Both the position numbers and the translations under genes were made by a program. 64,000 nucleotides of DNA from an uncultured bacterium (GTDB taxonomy: Bacteria > Bacteroidota > Rhodothermia > Rhodothermales > Rubricoccaceae): assembly GCA_947493945.1 (NCBI GenBank), contig CANLSR010000002.1, positions 1-64,000 of the forward strand. Direction: 5' to 3'. Position 1 is the stretch's first letter; every line of letters begins with the position of its first letter. Below the pieces are notes generated by a model that was not told the DNA's origin, did no database searches, and saw nothing but the letters and a program-made list of their open reading frames with translations. Shown in pieces: positions 8,642 to 17,192 of this stretch.

Positions 8642-9439
8642 ATGCGCGTCCTCGGATCCCTGCTGCTGGCGGTCTCCGTCGCCGTGGGGTGCCGCGCCCA
8701 GACGCCGGCCCCGGCCGAGCCTCCGCCCGCGGCCCAGAGCCTGGCCCCTGCCGAGCCGCTGCGCGGCCAGGTGGCCGCCTTCGACCAAGAGGGCGCCGTG
8801 GTCTACACCGACGGGCCGGCGTCGGCCGACGGCACCGGGCGCTTCTACATGGGGAGGGAGATCGCCCAGGTGATGAGCCACCGCGGCGCCGCCTGGCTCG
8901 AACGGCCCGACCGCCAGCGCGAGGAGCGGCCCGACGACCTGGTCCGCGCGCTCGGCCTGGCGCCCGACGCCGTCGTGACCGACCTCGGCGCCGGGACGGG
9001 CTACTTCACGTTCCGGCTGGCGCCGTTGGTGCCCCGGGGCCGCGTCTACGCCGTCGACATCCAGCCCGAGATGCTGAGGATCCTGGAGGACCGGGCCGAG
9101 GCCGAGGGCATCCGCAACGTGGCGCCGGTGCTGGGCTCGGAGACCGCGCCGGGCCTGCGCCCCCAGTCCGCCGACCTGACGCTGATCGTCGACGCCTACC
9201 ACGAGTTCTCGCACCCGCGCGAGATGCTGGAGGCCGTCTACCAATCGACGCGCCCCGGCGGGCGGCTGGCGCTGGTGGAGTACCGGGCCGAGGACCCGGA
9301 CGTGCCCATCAAGCCGCTCCACAAGATGACCGAGGCCCAGGCCGTGCGCGAGGCCGAGGCCGCCGGCTGGCGCTTTGTCGAGAACCCGGACGTGCTGCCC
9401 CAGCAGCACCTGCTCATCTTCGAGCGGCCGGCCGAGTAG
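8642..9439 (+). CDS. Predicted exported lipoprotein with class I SAM-methyltransferase domain
   Basis: The 265-residue product begins with a signal peptide whose lipobox is A-V-G-C, with Cys at residue 17, followed by a Pro/Ala linker. From about residue 95 it has a Rossmann methyltransferase fold: motif I DLGAGTGYFTFRLA, VYAVDIQPEML, then LIVDAYHEFSHP and a GGRLALVEYR strand. The family (methyltransferase type 11/25-like) uses S-adenosylmethionine, yet export would place it where that cofactor is scarce, which is odd. Start at 8642 is set by the signal peptide; the leader CCCTCCCTCCT has no purine-rich site. The substrate is unknown. Confidence 0.8.
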   Translation: MRVLGSLLLAVSVAVGCRAQTPAPAEPPPAAQSLAPAEPLRGQVAAFDQEGAVVYTDGPASADGTGRFYMGREIAQVMSHRGAAWLERPDRQREERPDDLVRALGLAPDAVVTDLGAGTGYFTFRLAPLVPRGRVYAVDIQPEMLRILEDRAEAEGIRNVAPVLGSETAPGLRPQSADLTLIVDAYHEFSHPREMLEAVYQSTRPGGRLALVEYRAEDPDVPIKPLHKMTEAQAVREAEAAGWRFVENPDVLPQQHLLIFERPAE

Positions 9440-9440
9440 C

Positions 9441-9480
9441 TCGGCCGACTGGCGGCGCGCGTCGCCAGCCAGTCGGCCGA
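9441..9480. terminator. Bidirectional hairpin terminator
   Basis: A perfect 13-bp inverted repeat, TCGGCCGACTGGC (9441-9453) and GCCAGTCGGCCGA (9468-9480), with a 14-base loop lies between two convergent genes. No T run follows on either strand, so any termination would rest on stem strength. Confidence 0.6.
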
Positions 9481-9492
9481 ACGGATGCCCGT

Positions 9493-9522
9493 CCCCGCTG
9501 GCGACCGGTGCCGCCAGCGGGG
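9493..9522. repeat. REP-like CGCTGGC/GCCAGCG hairpin
   Basis: CCCCGCTGGC and GCCAGCGGGG form a 10-bp hairpin with a 10-base loop, directly before the stop of the aldolase gene on the minus strand. It is one copy of the intergenic hairpin family reported under findings. Confidence 0.7.
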
Positions 9523-9529
9523 GAGGGGC

Positions 9530-10600
9530 CTAGGCCACCGTCACCGAGTCGTCGAGGTAGACGTCCTGGATCGCGTTGAGCAGCTCGATGCCCTCGGCGC
9601 GCGGGCGCTGGAACGCCTTGCGGCCCGAGATCAGGCCCATCCCGCCGGCGCGCTTGTTGATGACCGCCGTGCGCACGGCCTGCTCGAAGTCGTCGGCGCC
9701 CGAGCCGCCGCCCGAGTTGATCAGCCCGGCGCGGCCCATGAACCCGTTGGCCACCTGGTAGCGCGTCAGGTCGATGGGGTGGTCGGTGGAGAGCTCGGAG
9801 TAGATCCGCTCGTCCAGCTTGCCGTACGACGAGTCGCCCGAGTTGAGCGCCTTGTAACCGCCGTTGTTGGTCGGCTGCTTCTGCTTGAGGATGTCGGCCT
9901 CCAGCGTGGCGCCGATGTGGTTGGCCTGGCCCGTCAGGTCCGCCGCGGCGTGGTAGTCGACGCCGTCGACCTTGAAGGCGCTGTTGCGGAGGTAGCACCA
10001 CAGTATGGTCGCCATGCCCATCTCGTGGGCGGCGGCGAAGGTCTGGGACACCTCCTGGATCTGGCGGCTGGCGTTGTCGCTGCCAAAGTAGATCGTGGCC
10101 CCGATGGCGACGCAGCCCATGTTCCACGCCTCCTCGACGCGGGCGTACATCACCTGGTCGAACGCGTTGGGGTAGGTGAGGAGCTCGTTGTGGTTGATCT
10201 TGAGGATCAGCGGGATCTTGTGGGCGTAGCGCCGCGCCACCGACCCCAGCGCGCCGTACGTGGTCGCGACGCCGTTGCAGCCGCCCTCGATCCCGAGCTC
10301 GATGATGTTGGCCGGGTCGAAGTAGTCCGGGTTTTTGGCGAACGACGCGCCGCCGGCGTGCTCGATGCCCTGGTCCACGGGTAGGATCGAGAGGTAGCCG
10401 GTGTCCGCCAGCCGGCCGTGGCCGTAGAGCTGCTGGAGCGAGCGCAGGACGGGGATCGGGCGGTCCGTGGGCGTGAACGTGCGGTCCACCCAGTCGGGGC
10501 CGGGCAGGTGGAGCCGGTCTTTCGAGATGGCGGGGTCGGAAAAGCCGAGGAGCGAGTCGGCCTCGTCGCCGAGGTAGTCCTGGATCGAGGTCTGGGGCAT
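9530..10600 (-). CDS. fbaB: Class I fructose-bisphosphate aldolase (DhnA/FbaB type)
   Basis: The enzyme interconverts fructose 1,6-bisphosphate with dihydroxyacetone phosphate and glyceraldehyde 3-phosphate through a Schiff base, without metal. The 356-residue product is typical of the FbaB/DhnA family: [11 protein letters not shown] near 72, LKINHNELL near 133, and the C-terminal [15 protein letters not shown]. The ATG at 10600 follows a C-rich leader without Shine-Dalgarno sequence. A promoter box lies about 27 bases upstream. It is monocistronic and convergent with the preceding methyltransferase gene. Related DhnA-family enzymes include DKFP synthases, a less likely alternative at this length. 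Confidence 0.9.
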   Translation of the reverse strand: MPQTSIQDYLGDEADSLLGFSDPAISKDRLHLPGPDWVDRTFTPTDRPIPVLRSLQQLYGHGRLADTGYLSILPVDQGIEHAGGASFAKNPDYFDPANIIELGIEGGCNGVATTYGALGSVARRYAHKIPLILKINHNELLTYPNAFDQVMYARVEEAWNMGCVAIGATIYFGSDNASRQIQEVSQTFAAAHEMGMATILWCYLRNSAFKVDGVDYHAAADLTGQANHIGATLEADILKQKQPTNNGGYKALNSGDSSYGKLDERIYSELSTDHPIDLTRYQVANGFMGRAGLINSGGGSGADDFEQAVRTAVINKRAGGMGLISGRKAFQRPRAEGIELLNAIQDVYLDDSVTVA

Positions 10601-10626
10601 GGGGAGGGGCAGTGCAGGGGGAGGTC

Positions 10627-10634
10627 TAAATATA
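10627..10634 (-). promoter_or_regulatory. -7 box TAtaTTTA for the aldolase gene
   Basis: Read on the minus strand, TATATTTA lies 26 bases before the start codon and matches TAnnTTTG in seven of eight places. It is a rare AT-rich island in this GC-rich spacer. Confidence 0.6.
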
Positions 10635-10674
10635 GGCGGGGGAGCCGAGCCGGCGCCGTCAGCGGTTTCCCGGT

Positions 10675-11745
10675 TTACGCGAGAGAGGAGGGCCAGAGCT
10701 CCGACGGAAGCGCGCGCCGGCCGTCGAGGGCGTCGGGGAGCCAGCGGGCGATCAGCGGCGCCGTCAGCAGCCCCTTCGCGCCCAGGCCGGAGACGATCCA
10801 GACGCCGTCGTGCCCGGGCAGCGGACCCGCCAGCGGCAGCCGGCGCGGCGAGACGGACGCCGGCACGGTGACGCGGACGCCCGCCCGGCGCCCCAGCACC
10901 ACCGCGTCCGCCAGGGACGGGACCAGCGCGCCGGCGCGCGCCACCAGCCCGGCGTCGAGAGCGGGGTCCGGCCGGGTGTCGGCAAAGGAGTGCTCGAACG
11001 TGGCGCCGACCACCACCGCGTCGCCGTCGGGCGCCACGTAGCCGTGGCCGGCCACGGCGGGGTGATCGGGCGTCAGGGCTGGAGGGCGCGCCAGGCGCAC
11101 CGTCTGGCCCTTGACGCGGTGGAGCGGCAGGCCGACGAGCGCCGCGAGCTGGCGGGCGCCGTCGCCCAGGGCGAGGACGAGGCGGCGGGCGGCCACGTCT
11201 CCACGATCCGTTATTGCATTAATGTGCGTAGGTGTCGCCTCCCAGCCCAACAGCCGCGCCGTCCGCACCTCGGCGCCTCGCCCGACGGCCGTCGCCAGCG
11301 CGGCGCGGGCGAACGCGGCCAGGTCCACCGACCCGCCGCGCCCGACGAGCAGCGTGCCCAGCGGCGCGGCGACGGCGGGCCACCGCTCGGCGCTGGCGGC
11401 CGGCCCGAGCCAGTCGAGATCGGCGTGCGCCCGGGCCTGCGCCTGGAACGCGTCGGACTGGCTCGGCGACTGTGCGGGGCGGACCACGCCGGTGCGCCGG
11501 ACGTGCTCGCCGCCCGCCTCGTCGGCCAGCGCCGCCAGCGCGTCGAGCGCCTGGTCGTGGCGCCACGCCGGCCGCGCCTTCCGCCCCATGAACGGGTTCA
11601 CGAGCCCGGCCGCGGCTCCCGTCGCCCCGGCGCCCGGCCGGTTGGCCTCCACCACCACCACGCGGCGCGTGCGGCTCAGGACGAGCGCGGCGCAGGCGCC
11701 GGCCAGCCCCGCACCCACGACGACGACATCGGCCGGCTCGGTCAC
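10675..11745 (-). CDS. FAD-dependent oxidoreductase, DAO family
   Basis: The 356-residue product opens with the FAD-binding dinucleotide motif [14 protein letters not shown] and an acidic strand end (VVVVEA). The next block, [17 protein letters not shown], resembles the variant seen in Bacteroidota-type DAO oxidoreductases of unknown substrate. Near the C terminus [12 protein letters not shown] is the second FAD-contact motif of the DAO fold. GTG at 11745 is chosen so the dinucleotide fold begins about eight residues in; a longer start is possible. It is divergent from thiO, with about 80 bases between them. Substrate unknown; an amine or amino acid is the family norm. Confidence 0.75.
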   Translation of the reverse strand: MTEPADVVVVGAGLAGACAALVLSRTRRVVVVEANRPGAGATGAAAGLVNPFMGRKARPAWRHDQALDALAALADEAGGEHVRRTGVVRPAQSPSQSDAFQAQARAHADLDWLGPAASAERWPAVAAPLGTLLVGRGGSVDLAAFARAALATAVGRGAEVRTARLLGWEATPTHINAITDRGDVAARRLVLALGDGARQLAALVGLPLHRVKGQTVRLARPPALTPDHPAVAGHGYVAPDGDAVVVGATFEHSFADTRPDPALDAGLVARAGALVPSLADAVVLGRRAGVRVTVPASVSPRRLPLAGPLPGHDGVWIVSGLGAKGLLTAPLIARWLPDALDGRRALPSELWPSSLA

Positions 11746-11788
11746 GGAGGGGACGGTGGGGGACTGAAAAGGAGGCGGCGCGCGCGGG

Positions 11789-11796
11789 TAGCTTCC
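11789..11796 (+). promoter_or_regulatory. -7 box TAgcTTcC for thiO
   Basis: TAGCTTCC lies 32 bases before the thiO ATG. Unusually for this window, a purine-rich GAGGAG stretch follows shortly before the start codon and could act as a Shine-Dalgarno site. Confidence 0.45.
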
Positions 11797-11827
11797 GGCG
11801 AGCCCGCGGCGCGAGGAGCCGGCAACG

Positions 11828-12961
11828 ATGGACGAACACGCGGAGGTCCTGGTCGTCGGCGGCGGCATCGTCGGCCTCGGAGTCGCCTGGCAGCTGGCGG
11901 AGCACGGCCGGCGCGTCCGCGTGTTCGACGCCGGGCGCGCGGGGCGGGGCGCGTCGTGGGCGGCGGCGGGGATGCTGGCGCCGTCGGCCGAGATCGGGTT
12001 CGAGGAACTGGACCTGCACGCGTTGGGACGCGAGAGCCTGAGCCGCTGGCGGTCTTTCGCCGCGGCGCTGGAGACCGCCAGCGGGGCGGAGGTCGGCTAC
12101 CGCGACGACGGCACGCTGGTCGTCGCCGACGACCGGGACTCCGCGCGCGCGCTACGCCGGCTGTTCGCGTTCCAGACCGAGCACGAGGCGCCCGTCGAGT
12201 GGCTCTCGGGCGACCAGGCGGCCGAGATCGAGCCGCTGCTCTCGCCGCGTCTGCCGGCCGCCATCTGGGCGCCCCAGGACCACCAGGTCGATCACCGCGC
12301 CGTCGTCCAGGCGCTGGCGCTGGCGGCGCGTGCGGCGGGCGCCGAGGTCGTCGAAGACACGCCGGTGGCCCGTGTCCGTCCCGACGGCGCCGCGCCGGGC
12401 CTCGTGCTGGCCGACGGCACCCGACTCGATGCTCGGGCCGTCGTGCTGGCGGCCGGCGCCTGGAGCGCGGGCGTCGAGGGGCTGACGCCGTCGGCGCCGG
12501 TCCGGGGCGTCAAGGGCCAGGCGCTGGCGCTGCGGCTGGACCCGGAGCGCGGCCTGGACCTGCGCCACGTCGTGCGCGGCCCCGACGCCTACCTCGTCCC
12601 CAAGGCCGACGGCCGGCTGGTGATCGGCGGCACCAGCGAGGACGGCGTCGCGGACGTGCGCACCACGGCGGGCGGCGTCTACCGACTCTTGGAAGGCGCC
12701 GTCTCCATCGTGCCGGCCGTCGAGGAGATGGAGTGGGTCGAGGCCTGGGCCGCGCACCGGCCCGCGGCCCAGGACCACGCGCCGCTGTTGGGACAGAGCG
12801 CGCATCCGGGCGTGTTCTACGCGACGGGCCACTACCGCCACGGCATCCTGCTGGCGCCGGTGACGGCCCAGGAGGTCGCCGCCGAGATCGGCCGGTTCTT
12901 GGACGGGCTCCCCGAAACCGCCCCGGTGCTGGCCCCGTTCTCGCCCTTTCGCTTCGACTGA
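11828..12961 (+). CDS. thiO: Glycine oxidase ThiO
   Basis: ThiO oxidises glycine to the imine (dehydroglycine) that ThiG uses to build the thiazole of thiamine. The 377-residue flavoprotein has the dinucleotide motif VLVVGGGIVGLGVAWQL, the GRGASWAAAGMLAP block typical of ThiO, and the C-terminal YATGHYRHGILLAPVT motif that binds FAD and substrate. Its presence fits an aerobic route; anaerobes use ThiH instead. It lies 192 bases upstream of thiS, separated by an inverted-repeat element, so it may or may not share the transcript. Confidence 0.92.
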   Translation: MDEHAEVLVVGGGIVGLGVAWQLAEHGRRVRVFDAGRAGRGASWAAAGMLAPSAEIGFEELDLHALGRESLSRWRSFAAALETASGAEVGYRDDGTLVVADDRDSARALRRLFAFQTEHEAPVEWLSGDQAAEIEPLLSPRLPAAIWAPQDHQVDHRAVVQALALAARAAGAEVVEDTPVARVRPDGAAPGLVLADGTRLDARAVVLAAGAWSAGVEGLTPSAPVRGVKGQALALRLDPERGLDLRHVVRGPDAYLVPKADGRLVIGGTSEDGVADVRTTAGGVYRLLEGAVSIVPAVEEMEWVEAWAAHRPAAQDHAPLLGQSAHPGVFYATGHYRHGILLAPVTAQEVAAEIGRFLDGLPETAPVLAPFSPFRFD

Positions 12962-13011
12962 CCCCGTGCCTGCTCAGGGCTGTTAAGTCCTGACTCCGAA
13001 CCTCTCGAACA

Positions 13012-13122
13012 TGTCATCCTGAGCATGCGAAGGATCTCAGCGCCGACACCCCAGGCCACCGGAACCAGCGCCGACGTGCTAGGAGCCCGAGCTGAGATCC
13101 TTCACATGCGTCCAGGATGACA
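13012..13122. repeat. Palindromic MITE-like element, copy 1
   Basis: The 111-base element has perfect 10-bp ends, TGTCATCCTG (13012-13021) and CAGGATGACA (13113-13122), and an inner 13-bp pair GAAGGATCTCAGC (13029-13041) with GCTGAGATCCTTC (13091-13103). Its 50-base core matches the second copy near 44920 in reverse orientation at 40 of 50 positions. Ends of the GTCATCCTGAGC...GAAGGATCT kind are widespread in bacterial genomes as short non-coding repeats. It sits between thiO and thiS and could fold into a long hairpin that terminates or processes the thi transcript. Confidence 0.85.
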
Positions 13123-13153
13123 ATGAGGTGCAATAGAACCCAACAGGACTCCC

Positions 13154-13363
13154 GTGTCTACCCTCCACATCAACGGCGAGCCGCGTGAGCTCGACGCGCC
13201 CGTCACGCTCGACGCCCTGCTCGCGCTCCTGGGCCGCGACCCCGACCAGCCCGGCGTGGCCGTGGCCGTGGGCGACCGCGTCGTCCGCCGCTCCGACTGG
13301 CCGGCGACCTCGGTGGCCGACGGCGACCGGGTCGAGATCATCACGGCCGCCCAGGGCGGATAG
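13154..13363 (+). CDS. thiS: Sulfur carrier protein ThiS
   Basis: ThiS is the ubiquitin-fold carrier whose C-terminal Gly-Gly is thiocarboxylated and donates sulfur to ThiG. The 69-residue product starts at a GTG (STLHINGEPRELDAPVTL), has a beta-grasp pattern and ends exactly in the required GG. It precedes thiG, its direct partner. The activating ThiF is not in the window. Confidence 0.93.
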   Translation: MSTLHINGEPRELDAPVTLDALLALLGRDPDQPGVAVAVGDRVVRRSDWPATSVADGDRVEIITAAQGG

Positions 13364-13458
13364 CCTCGCCCGTCCGCTTGCCAGCGCGTTCCGCCCGCCG
13401 CCCGCCCGCGCGTTCCGCCAGCGGCTGGCGCCTGCCGCCCGGCCCGACTCCCAACGCC

Positions 13459-14295
13459 ATGAACACCGACTCCGCCGACCTCGCCGCGCCGCCCGCGCTG
13501 GGCCTTCCCTCGGACGACCCCTGGACCGTCGGAGGCGTCACGCTGGACAGCCGGGTGCTGCTCGGGACGAGCCGGTACCCCAGCCTCCAAACCTTGCTCG
13601 ACTCCGTCGACGCCTCGGGTGCCGAGGTCGTCACGGTCTCGGTGCGCCGCATCGACCTGGAGGCCAAGGACGGGCCGTCGCTGCTGGGATCGCTCCGCGA
13701 GCGCGGCCTGCGCCTGCTGCCCAACACGGCCGGCTGCTACACGGCCCGCGAGGCCGTGTTCACGGCCCAGCTGGCCCGCGAGGCGCTGGAGACCGACTGG
13801 GTCAAGCTCGAGGTCATCGGCGACGACGAGACGCTCTACCCCGACGCCGTCCAGCTGCTCAAGGCCGCCGGCGAGCTGGTGGCCGACGGCTTCGAGGTGT
13901 TCGCCTACTGCGGCGACGACCCCATCACGGCGCGCCGGCTGGCGGACCTGGGCTGCGCCGCCGTGATGCCGCTCGCCGCGCCCATCGGCAGCGGCATGGG
14001 GCTGGTGAACCCGTACGCGCTGCGCATCATCCGCGAGCGGCTGCCGGACGTGCCTCTGGTGGTGGACGCCGGCCTGGGCACGGCCTCCGACGCCGCCCGG
14101 GCGATGGAGCTGGGCTACGACGGCGTGCTGCTCAACACGGCCGTCTCGGGCGCCCAGCACCCGGCCCAGATGGCGGCGGCCATCGGCCACGCCGTCACCG
14201 CCGGACGCCTGGCGCGCCGCGCCGGACGCATCCCGCGCCGCCTCTACGCCCAGGCCTCGACCCCGGACGACGGCCGCGTCGAGGTGGACGAGTGA
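13459..14295 (+). CDS. thiG: Thiazole synthase ThiG
   Basis: ThiG condenses 1-deoxy-D-xylulose 5-phosphate, dehydroglycine and ThiS thiocarboxylate into the thiazole phosphate. The 278-residue TIM barrel shows SRVLLGTSRYPS, VTVSVRR, LPNTAGCYTAREA, and WVKLEVIGDD with the Schiff-base Lys at about residue 116. PLAAPIGSGMG and VDAGLGTASDAA contribute to phosphate binding. The ATG at 13459 is preferred because upstream codons are low-complexity Pro/Arg encoded by a spacer repeat. The stop overlaps the GTG of the next gene (GTGA). Confidence 0.95.
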   Translation: MNTDSADLAAPPALGLPSDDPWTVGGVTLDSRVLLGTSRYPSLQTLLDSVDASGAEVVTVSVRRIDLEAKDGPSLLGSLRERGLRLLPNTAGCYTAREAVFTAQLAREALETDWVKLEVIGDDETLYPDAVQLLKAAGELVADGFEVFAYCGDDPITARRLADLGCAAVMPLAAPIGSGMGLVNPYALRIIRERLPDVPLVVDAGLGTASDAARAMELGYDGVLLNTAVSGAQHPAQMAAAIGHAVTAGRLARRAGRIPRRLYAQASTPDDGRVEVDE

Positions 14296-14951
14296 GCGAG
14301 GCCGAGCCCTCCGCACTGCCCCGGCTGCTCCTCATCGCCGACGGGTTCGCCTCGGGCCGCCCCGAACTCGACGCCGACGCGGTCCGCCAGCGGACCGTGG
14401 CGTTGGTGGAGGCCGGCGTGCCGTGGGTCTCGCTCCGCGACCACGACGCCGAGCCCGACGCGTTCTCGGACGCCGCCGCCGCGCTGGCGGAGGCTGTCCG
14501 CGAGGCCAGGCCGGACGTCATGCTCTCGGTCCACGGCCGCCTCGACGTGGCCCGCCAGCTGGGCGCCGGCGTGCACCTGGGGCGGCGTGGCGCCACGCTC
14601 GCGGAGGCCGTCGCGGCCGAGTTGCCCGGCCCGGTCGGCGTCTCGGCACACTCGGCGACGGGCGCGGCGCACGCGGGCCGAGGCGGCGCCGACTACGCCA
14701 CGCTCTCGCCCGTCTTCGAGACCAGAACCCACCCCGACGCCGTCCCGACGGGCATCGACCCGCTGCGGCTGGCGACCGAGCGCGCCGGCCTGCCGGTCCT
14801 GGCGCTGGGCGGGGTCACGCCGCCGCGCGCCCGCATCGCCCGGATGGTCGGCGCCCACGGCGTCGCCGCGATCTCGTCGCTGCTGTTCGCCTGGGACGAG
14901 GCGCGGACCGTCGGTCAGTTTCTAGAAGCGGTCGAGGCCTCTGCCCACTAA
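14292..14951 (+). CDS. ThiE/TenI-family protein (thiamine phosphate synthase or thiazole tautomerase)
   Basis: The 219-residue TIM-barrel protein belongs to the ThiE/TenI superfamily: [33 protein letters not shown] and [11 protein letters not shown] appear in family order. However, the Asp residues that bind magnesium pyrophosphate in true ThiE seem changed (SVHG instead of a NDD/NDR motif, HLGRRG instead of HLGQED), while the His of the VSAHS segment, used by TenI thiazole tautomerase, is kept. Either role suits the position: ThiE would join thiazole and pyrimidine, TenI would aromatise the ThiG product. GTG at 14292 overlaps thiG. Confidence 0.8.
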   Translation: MSEAEPSALPRLLLIADGFASGRPELDADAVRQRTVALVEAGVPWVSLRDHDAEPDAFSDAAAALAEAVREARPDVMLSVHGRLDVARQLGAGVHLGRRGATLAEAVAAELPGPVGVSAHSATGAAHAGRGGADYATLSPVFETRTHPDAVPTGIDPLRLATERAGLPVLALGGVTPPRARIARMVGAHGVAAISSLLFAWDEARTVGQFLEAVEASAH

Positions 14952-15074
14952 CTCCCCGCCCACGTGTGCCGGCAGCGGCCGGGCGCGCTTCCCACTGGCG
15001 GTCCGTCTCCGCGAGCCTGGCGGCGCGCTCGGCGCCCGGACCGCACGTTGATCCCGCCCCACGTCTCCATCTCT

Positions 15075-15905
15075 ATGCCCTCCACTCCCACCGCCCTCAC
15101 CATCGCCGGCTCCGACTCGGGCGGCGGCGCGGGCATCCAGGCCGATCTCAAGGCGTTCGAGGCGTCCGGCGTGTTCGGCATGTCCGTCGTGACCGCGCTG
15201 ACGGCCCAGAACACGCACGAGGTCGCGGCCGTCCACGCCGTCCCGCCCGCGTTCGTGACCGCCCAGATCGACGCCGTGGCCAGCGACCTGCCGGTCGGCG
15301 CCGTCAAGACGGGGATGCTGATGTCGCCCGAGGTCGTGGAGGCCGTCGCCGAGGCCGTCGCCCGCTGGGGGCTGGCGCCGGTCGTGGTGGACCCGGTGAT
15401 GGTGTCCAAAAGCGGCGACGCCCTTCTAGAGCCCGACGCCGTGGCGACGGTCGTCCGCCGGCTGCTGCCGCTGGCCGACCTGGTGACGCCGAATGCCCAC
15501 GAGGCCGCGCGCATCGCCGGCATCGAAGTCCGCACGCTGGACGACGCCCGCCGCGCCGCCGACCGGATCCTGGCGATGGGGCCGCGTGCGGTCCTCGTCA
15601 AAGGCGGCCACCTCGACGGCGAGGCGGACGCCGTCGACCTTTTGGTGACGGCCGCCGGCGAGACGCTGTTTCGGGAGGAGCGGATCGACACGCCCAACAC
15701 GCACGGGACCGGCTGCACCTACGCCAGCGCCATCGCGGCCCAGCTGGCGCGTGGGCACGCGCTGGAGGAGGCGGTCCGCCGGGCACGGCGCTACCTCCAG
15801 CAGGCCATCCGCCACGCCCCCGACCTCGGCTCCGGCCACGGCCCCACGTCCCACTTTTGGTTTTTGGACGGCAGTGAGGCGGTCGGGACGGCGGGCGAGG
15901 GGTGA
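15075..15905 (+). CDS. thiD: Hydroxymethylpyrimidine/phosphomethylpyrimidine kinase ThiD
   Basis: ThiD phosphorylates hydroxymethylpyrimidine twice to give the pyrophosphate used by thiamine phosphate synthase. The 276-residue ribokinase-fold protein shows [18 protein letters not shown] at the start, [40 protein letters not shown] and the anion-hole motif [13 protein letters not shown] with its catalytic Asp replaced in register by the usual G-T-G-C-T pattern. The ATG at 15075 lies 123 bases after the previous stop, across a GC-rich spacer with REP-like half sites, so it may have its own expression. thiC is not in the window. Confidence 0.93.
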   Translation: MPSTPTALTIAGSDSGGGAGIQADLKAFEASGVFGMSVVTALTAQNTHEVAAVHAVPPAFVTAQIDAVASDLPVGAVKTGMLMSPEVVEAVAEAVARWGLAPVVVDPVMVSKSGDALLEPDAVATVVRRLLPLADLVTPNAHEAARIAGIEVRTLDDARRAADRILAMGPRAVLVKGGHLDGEADAVDLLVTAAGETLFREERIDTPNTHGTGCTYASAIAAQLARGHALEEAVRRARRYLQQAIRHAPDLGSGHGPTSHFWFLDGSEAVGTAGEG

Positions 15906-15962
15906 AGGGCCCGCGCCGGCGACGCGTGCCACCAGCGGGAACGGTCGTTCGGCGTGTCTTCA

Positions 15963-15993
15963 TTTGAACGCCCGCCGCGCGCCCGTATCTTGG
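15963..15993 (+). promoter_or_regulatory. Promoter of tRNA-Arg: TTTG-N19-TAtcTTgG
   Basis: TTTG at 15963-15966 and TATCTTGG at 15986-15993 are 19 bases apart, the best match in the window to the Bacteroidota -33/-7 consensus. Transcription would start near the tRNA 5-prime end at 16001. Confidence 0.8.
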
Positions 15994-16000
15994 GCTCACT

Positions 16001-16074
16001 GCGCCGGTAGCTCAGCTGGATAGAGCGTCGCACTACGGATGCGAAGGTCGGGAGTTCGAATCTTCCCCGGCGTA
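16001..16074 (+). tRNA. tRNA-Arg (anticodon ACG)
   Basis: A complete cloverleaf folds: acceptor GCGCCGG/CCGGCGT (with a terminal G-U pair), D arm GCTC/GAGC, anticodon stem TCGCA/TGCGA around loop CTACGGA giving anticodon ACG (read as ICG, CGU/CGC/CGA codons), and T arm GGGAG/CTTCC around TTCGAAT. The discriminator is A at 16074; CCA is not encoded. A promoter lies directly upstream and a terminator follows six bases later. Confidence 0.96.
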
Positions 16075-16079
16075 CGAAG

Positions 16080-16108
16080 CCCCGCCTCTTGCGAGAGGCG
16101 GGGTTTTT
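16080..16108 (+). terminator. Rho-independent terminator of tRNA-Arg
   Basis: CCCCGCCTCT and AGAGGCGGGG form a perfect 10-bp stem with a TGCG loop, followed by TTTTT. Confidence 0.92.
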
Positions 16109-16143
16109 CGTTTAGGCACGTTCCCATCGCGCTGGCCCGCCGC

Positions 16144-16166
16144 GCTGGCGGACGGCCTCCGCCAGC
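16144..16166. repeat. REP-like GCTGGCGGA/TCCGCCAGC hairpin
   Basis: A perfect 9-bp hairpin with a 5-base loop lies just upstream of the hydrolase start at 16179; it belongs to the intergenic hairpin family described in findings. Confidence 0.7.
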
Positions 16167-16178
16167 CGCCCAGGTTCT

Positions 16179-17192
16179 GTGGACATCGACCTGCCCCCGT
16201 ACCGTCCGCCGCTGTGGTTGCGGAGCGGGCACCTCCAGACCGTCCTGCCGTCGCTGTTTCGGCGCGTGGACGGCGTCGACTACGACCGCGAGCGGCTGGA
16301 GCTGGCCGACGGCGACTTTGTCGACCTCGACTGGACCGGGCCGATGTCGGAGCGCGTGGCCGTCATCGCGCACGGCCTGGAGGGCAGCGCCGACCGAGCC
16401 TACGTCCGCGGGATGGCGCGCGAGCTGTCGCGGCGCGGCTGGCGGGTCTGCGCCTGGAACCTGCGCGGGTGCTCCGGCGAGCCGAACCGGCTGCTGCGGA
16501 CCTACCACAGCGGGGCGACCGACGACCTGGACGCCGTCGTCCAACGTGTGCTCCGCGACCACAAAGCGGTGGCGGTCGTCGGGTTCAGCCTGGGCGGAAA
16601 CCTGACGCTGCGGTGGCTGGGCGAGCAGGGCGGGGCCATCGACCCGCGCGTGGTGGGCGGCGTCGGGATCTCGGTGCCGGTCGACCTGGCGGCCTCGTCG
16701 CAAGCGATGGACGCGTGGAGCCGCCGGATCTACATGCTTCGGTTTCTGCGCTCGCTGCGCGAGAAGCTGGTCGAGAAGGCCGGCCGCTTCCCCGACGCGC
16801 CCGACCCCGCGCCGGCGGCCGGCATGACGTCGTTCCGCGAGTTCGACGCCCACTTTACGGCGCCCGTCCACGGCTTCGAGAGCGCCCAGGACTACTGGAC
16901 GCGCGCCTCGGCGCTCCCCGTCCTGGCCGACGTCCGGGTGCCGGTGCTGCTGGCGAACGCCCTCGACGACCCGTTCCTGGCGCCGACGTGCTTCCCGTAC
17001 GGGGCCGCGCGCGACAACCCGAACCTGACGCTGGCGACGCCAGCCTGGGGCGGCCACGTGGGGTTTGTCCAGCGCCGGTCTCCGTTCTGGTCCGAGAGGG
17101 TGGCCGGCCGGTTCTTGGACGCCGCTTACTCGCGCTCGGCGTCCGCCAGCGGCTCGGTCGCCAGCCGCTCGGCGCCGCCGTCGACGGCGTAG
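16179..17192 (+). CDS. YheT-type alpha/beta hydrolase
   Basis: The 337-residue product matches the YheT/AB-hydrolase-4 family of cytoplasmic esterase-like proteins: YRPPLWLRSGHLQTVLPSLFRR at the start, AVIAHGLEGSA oxyanion region, WNLRGCSGEPNR, nucleophile elbow GFSLGGN (Ser near residue 136), acid in ANALDDPFL and His in WGGHVGFVQ. The exact substrate is unknown. It starts at a GTG after a spacer hairpin. The last 67 bases overlap the 3-prime end of the convergent amidotransferase gene; the extra Ser/Ala-rich tail beyond the catalytic domain is encoded in that overlap. Confidence 0.85.
   Translation: MDIDLPPYRPPLWLRSGHLQTVLPSLFRRVDGVDYDRERLELADGDFVDLDWTGPMSERVAVIAHGLEGSADRAYVRGMARELSRRGWRVCAWNLRGCSGEPNRLLRTYHSGATDDLDAVVQRVLRDHKAVAVVGFSLGGNLTLRWLGEQGGAIDPRVVGGVGISVPVDLAASSQAMDAWSRRIYMLRFLRSLREKLVEKAGRFPDAPDPAPAAGMTSFREFDAHFTAPVHGFESAQDYWTRASALPVLADVRVPVLLANALDDPFLAPTCFPYGAARDNPNLTLATPAWGGHVGFVQRRSPFWSERVAGRFLDAAYSRSASASGSVASRSAPPSTA

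Noticed and set aside
13091..13103. CTGAGA near thiS as part of a TPP riboswitch
   Set aside because: The hexamer belongs to the inverted-repeat element. The other conserved TPP-riboswitch blocks are missing in this spacer and upstream of thiO.
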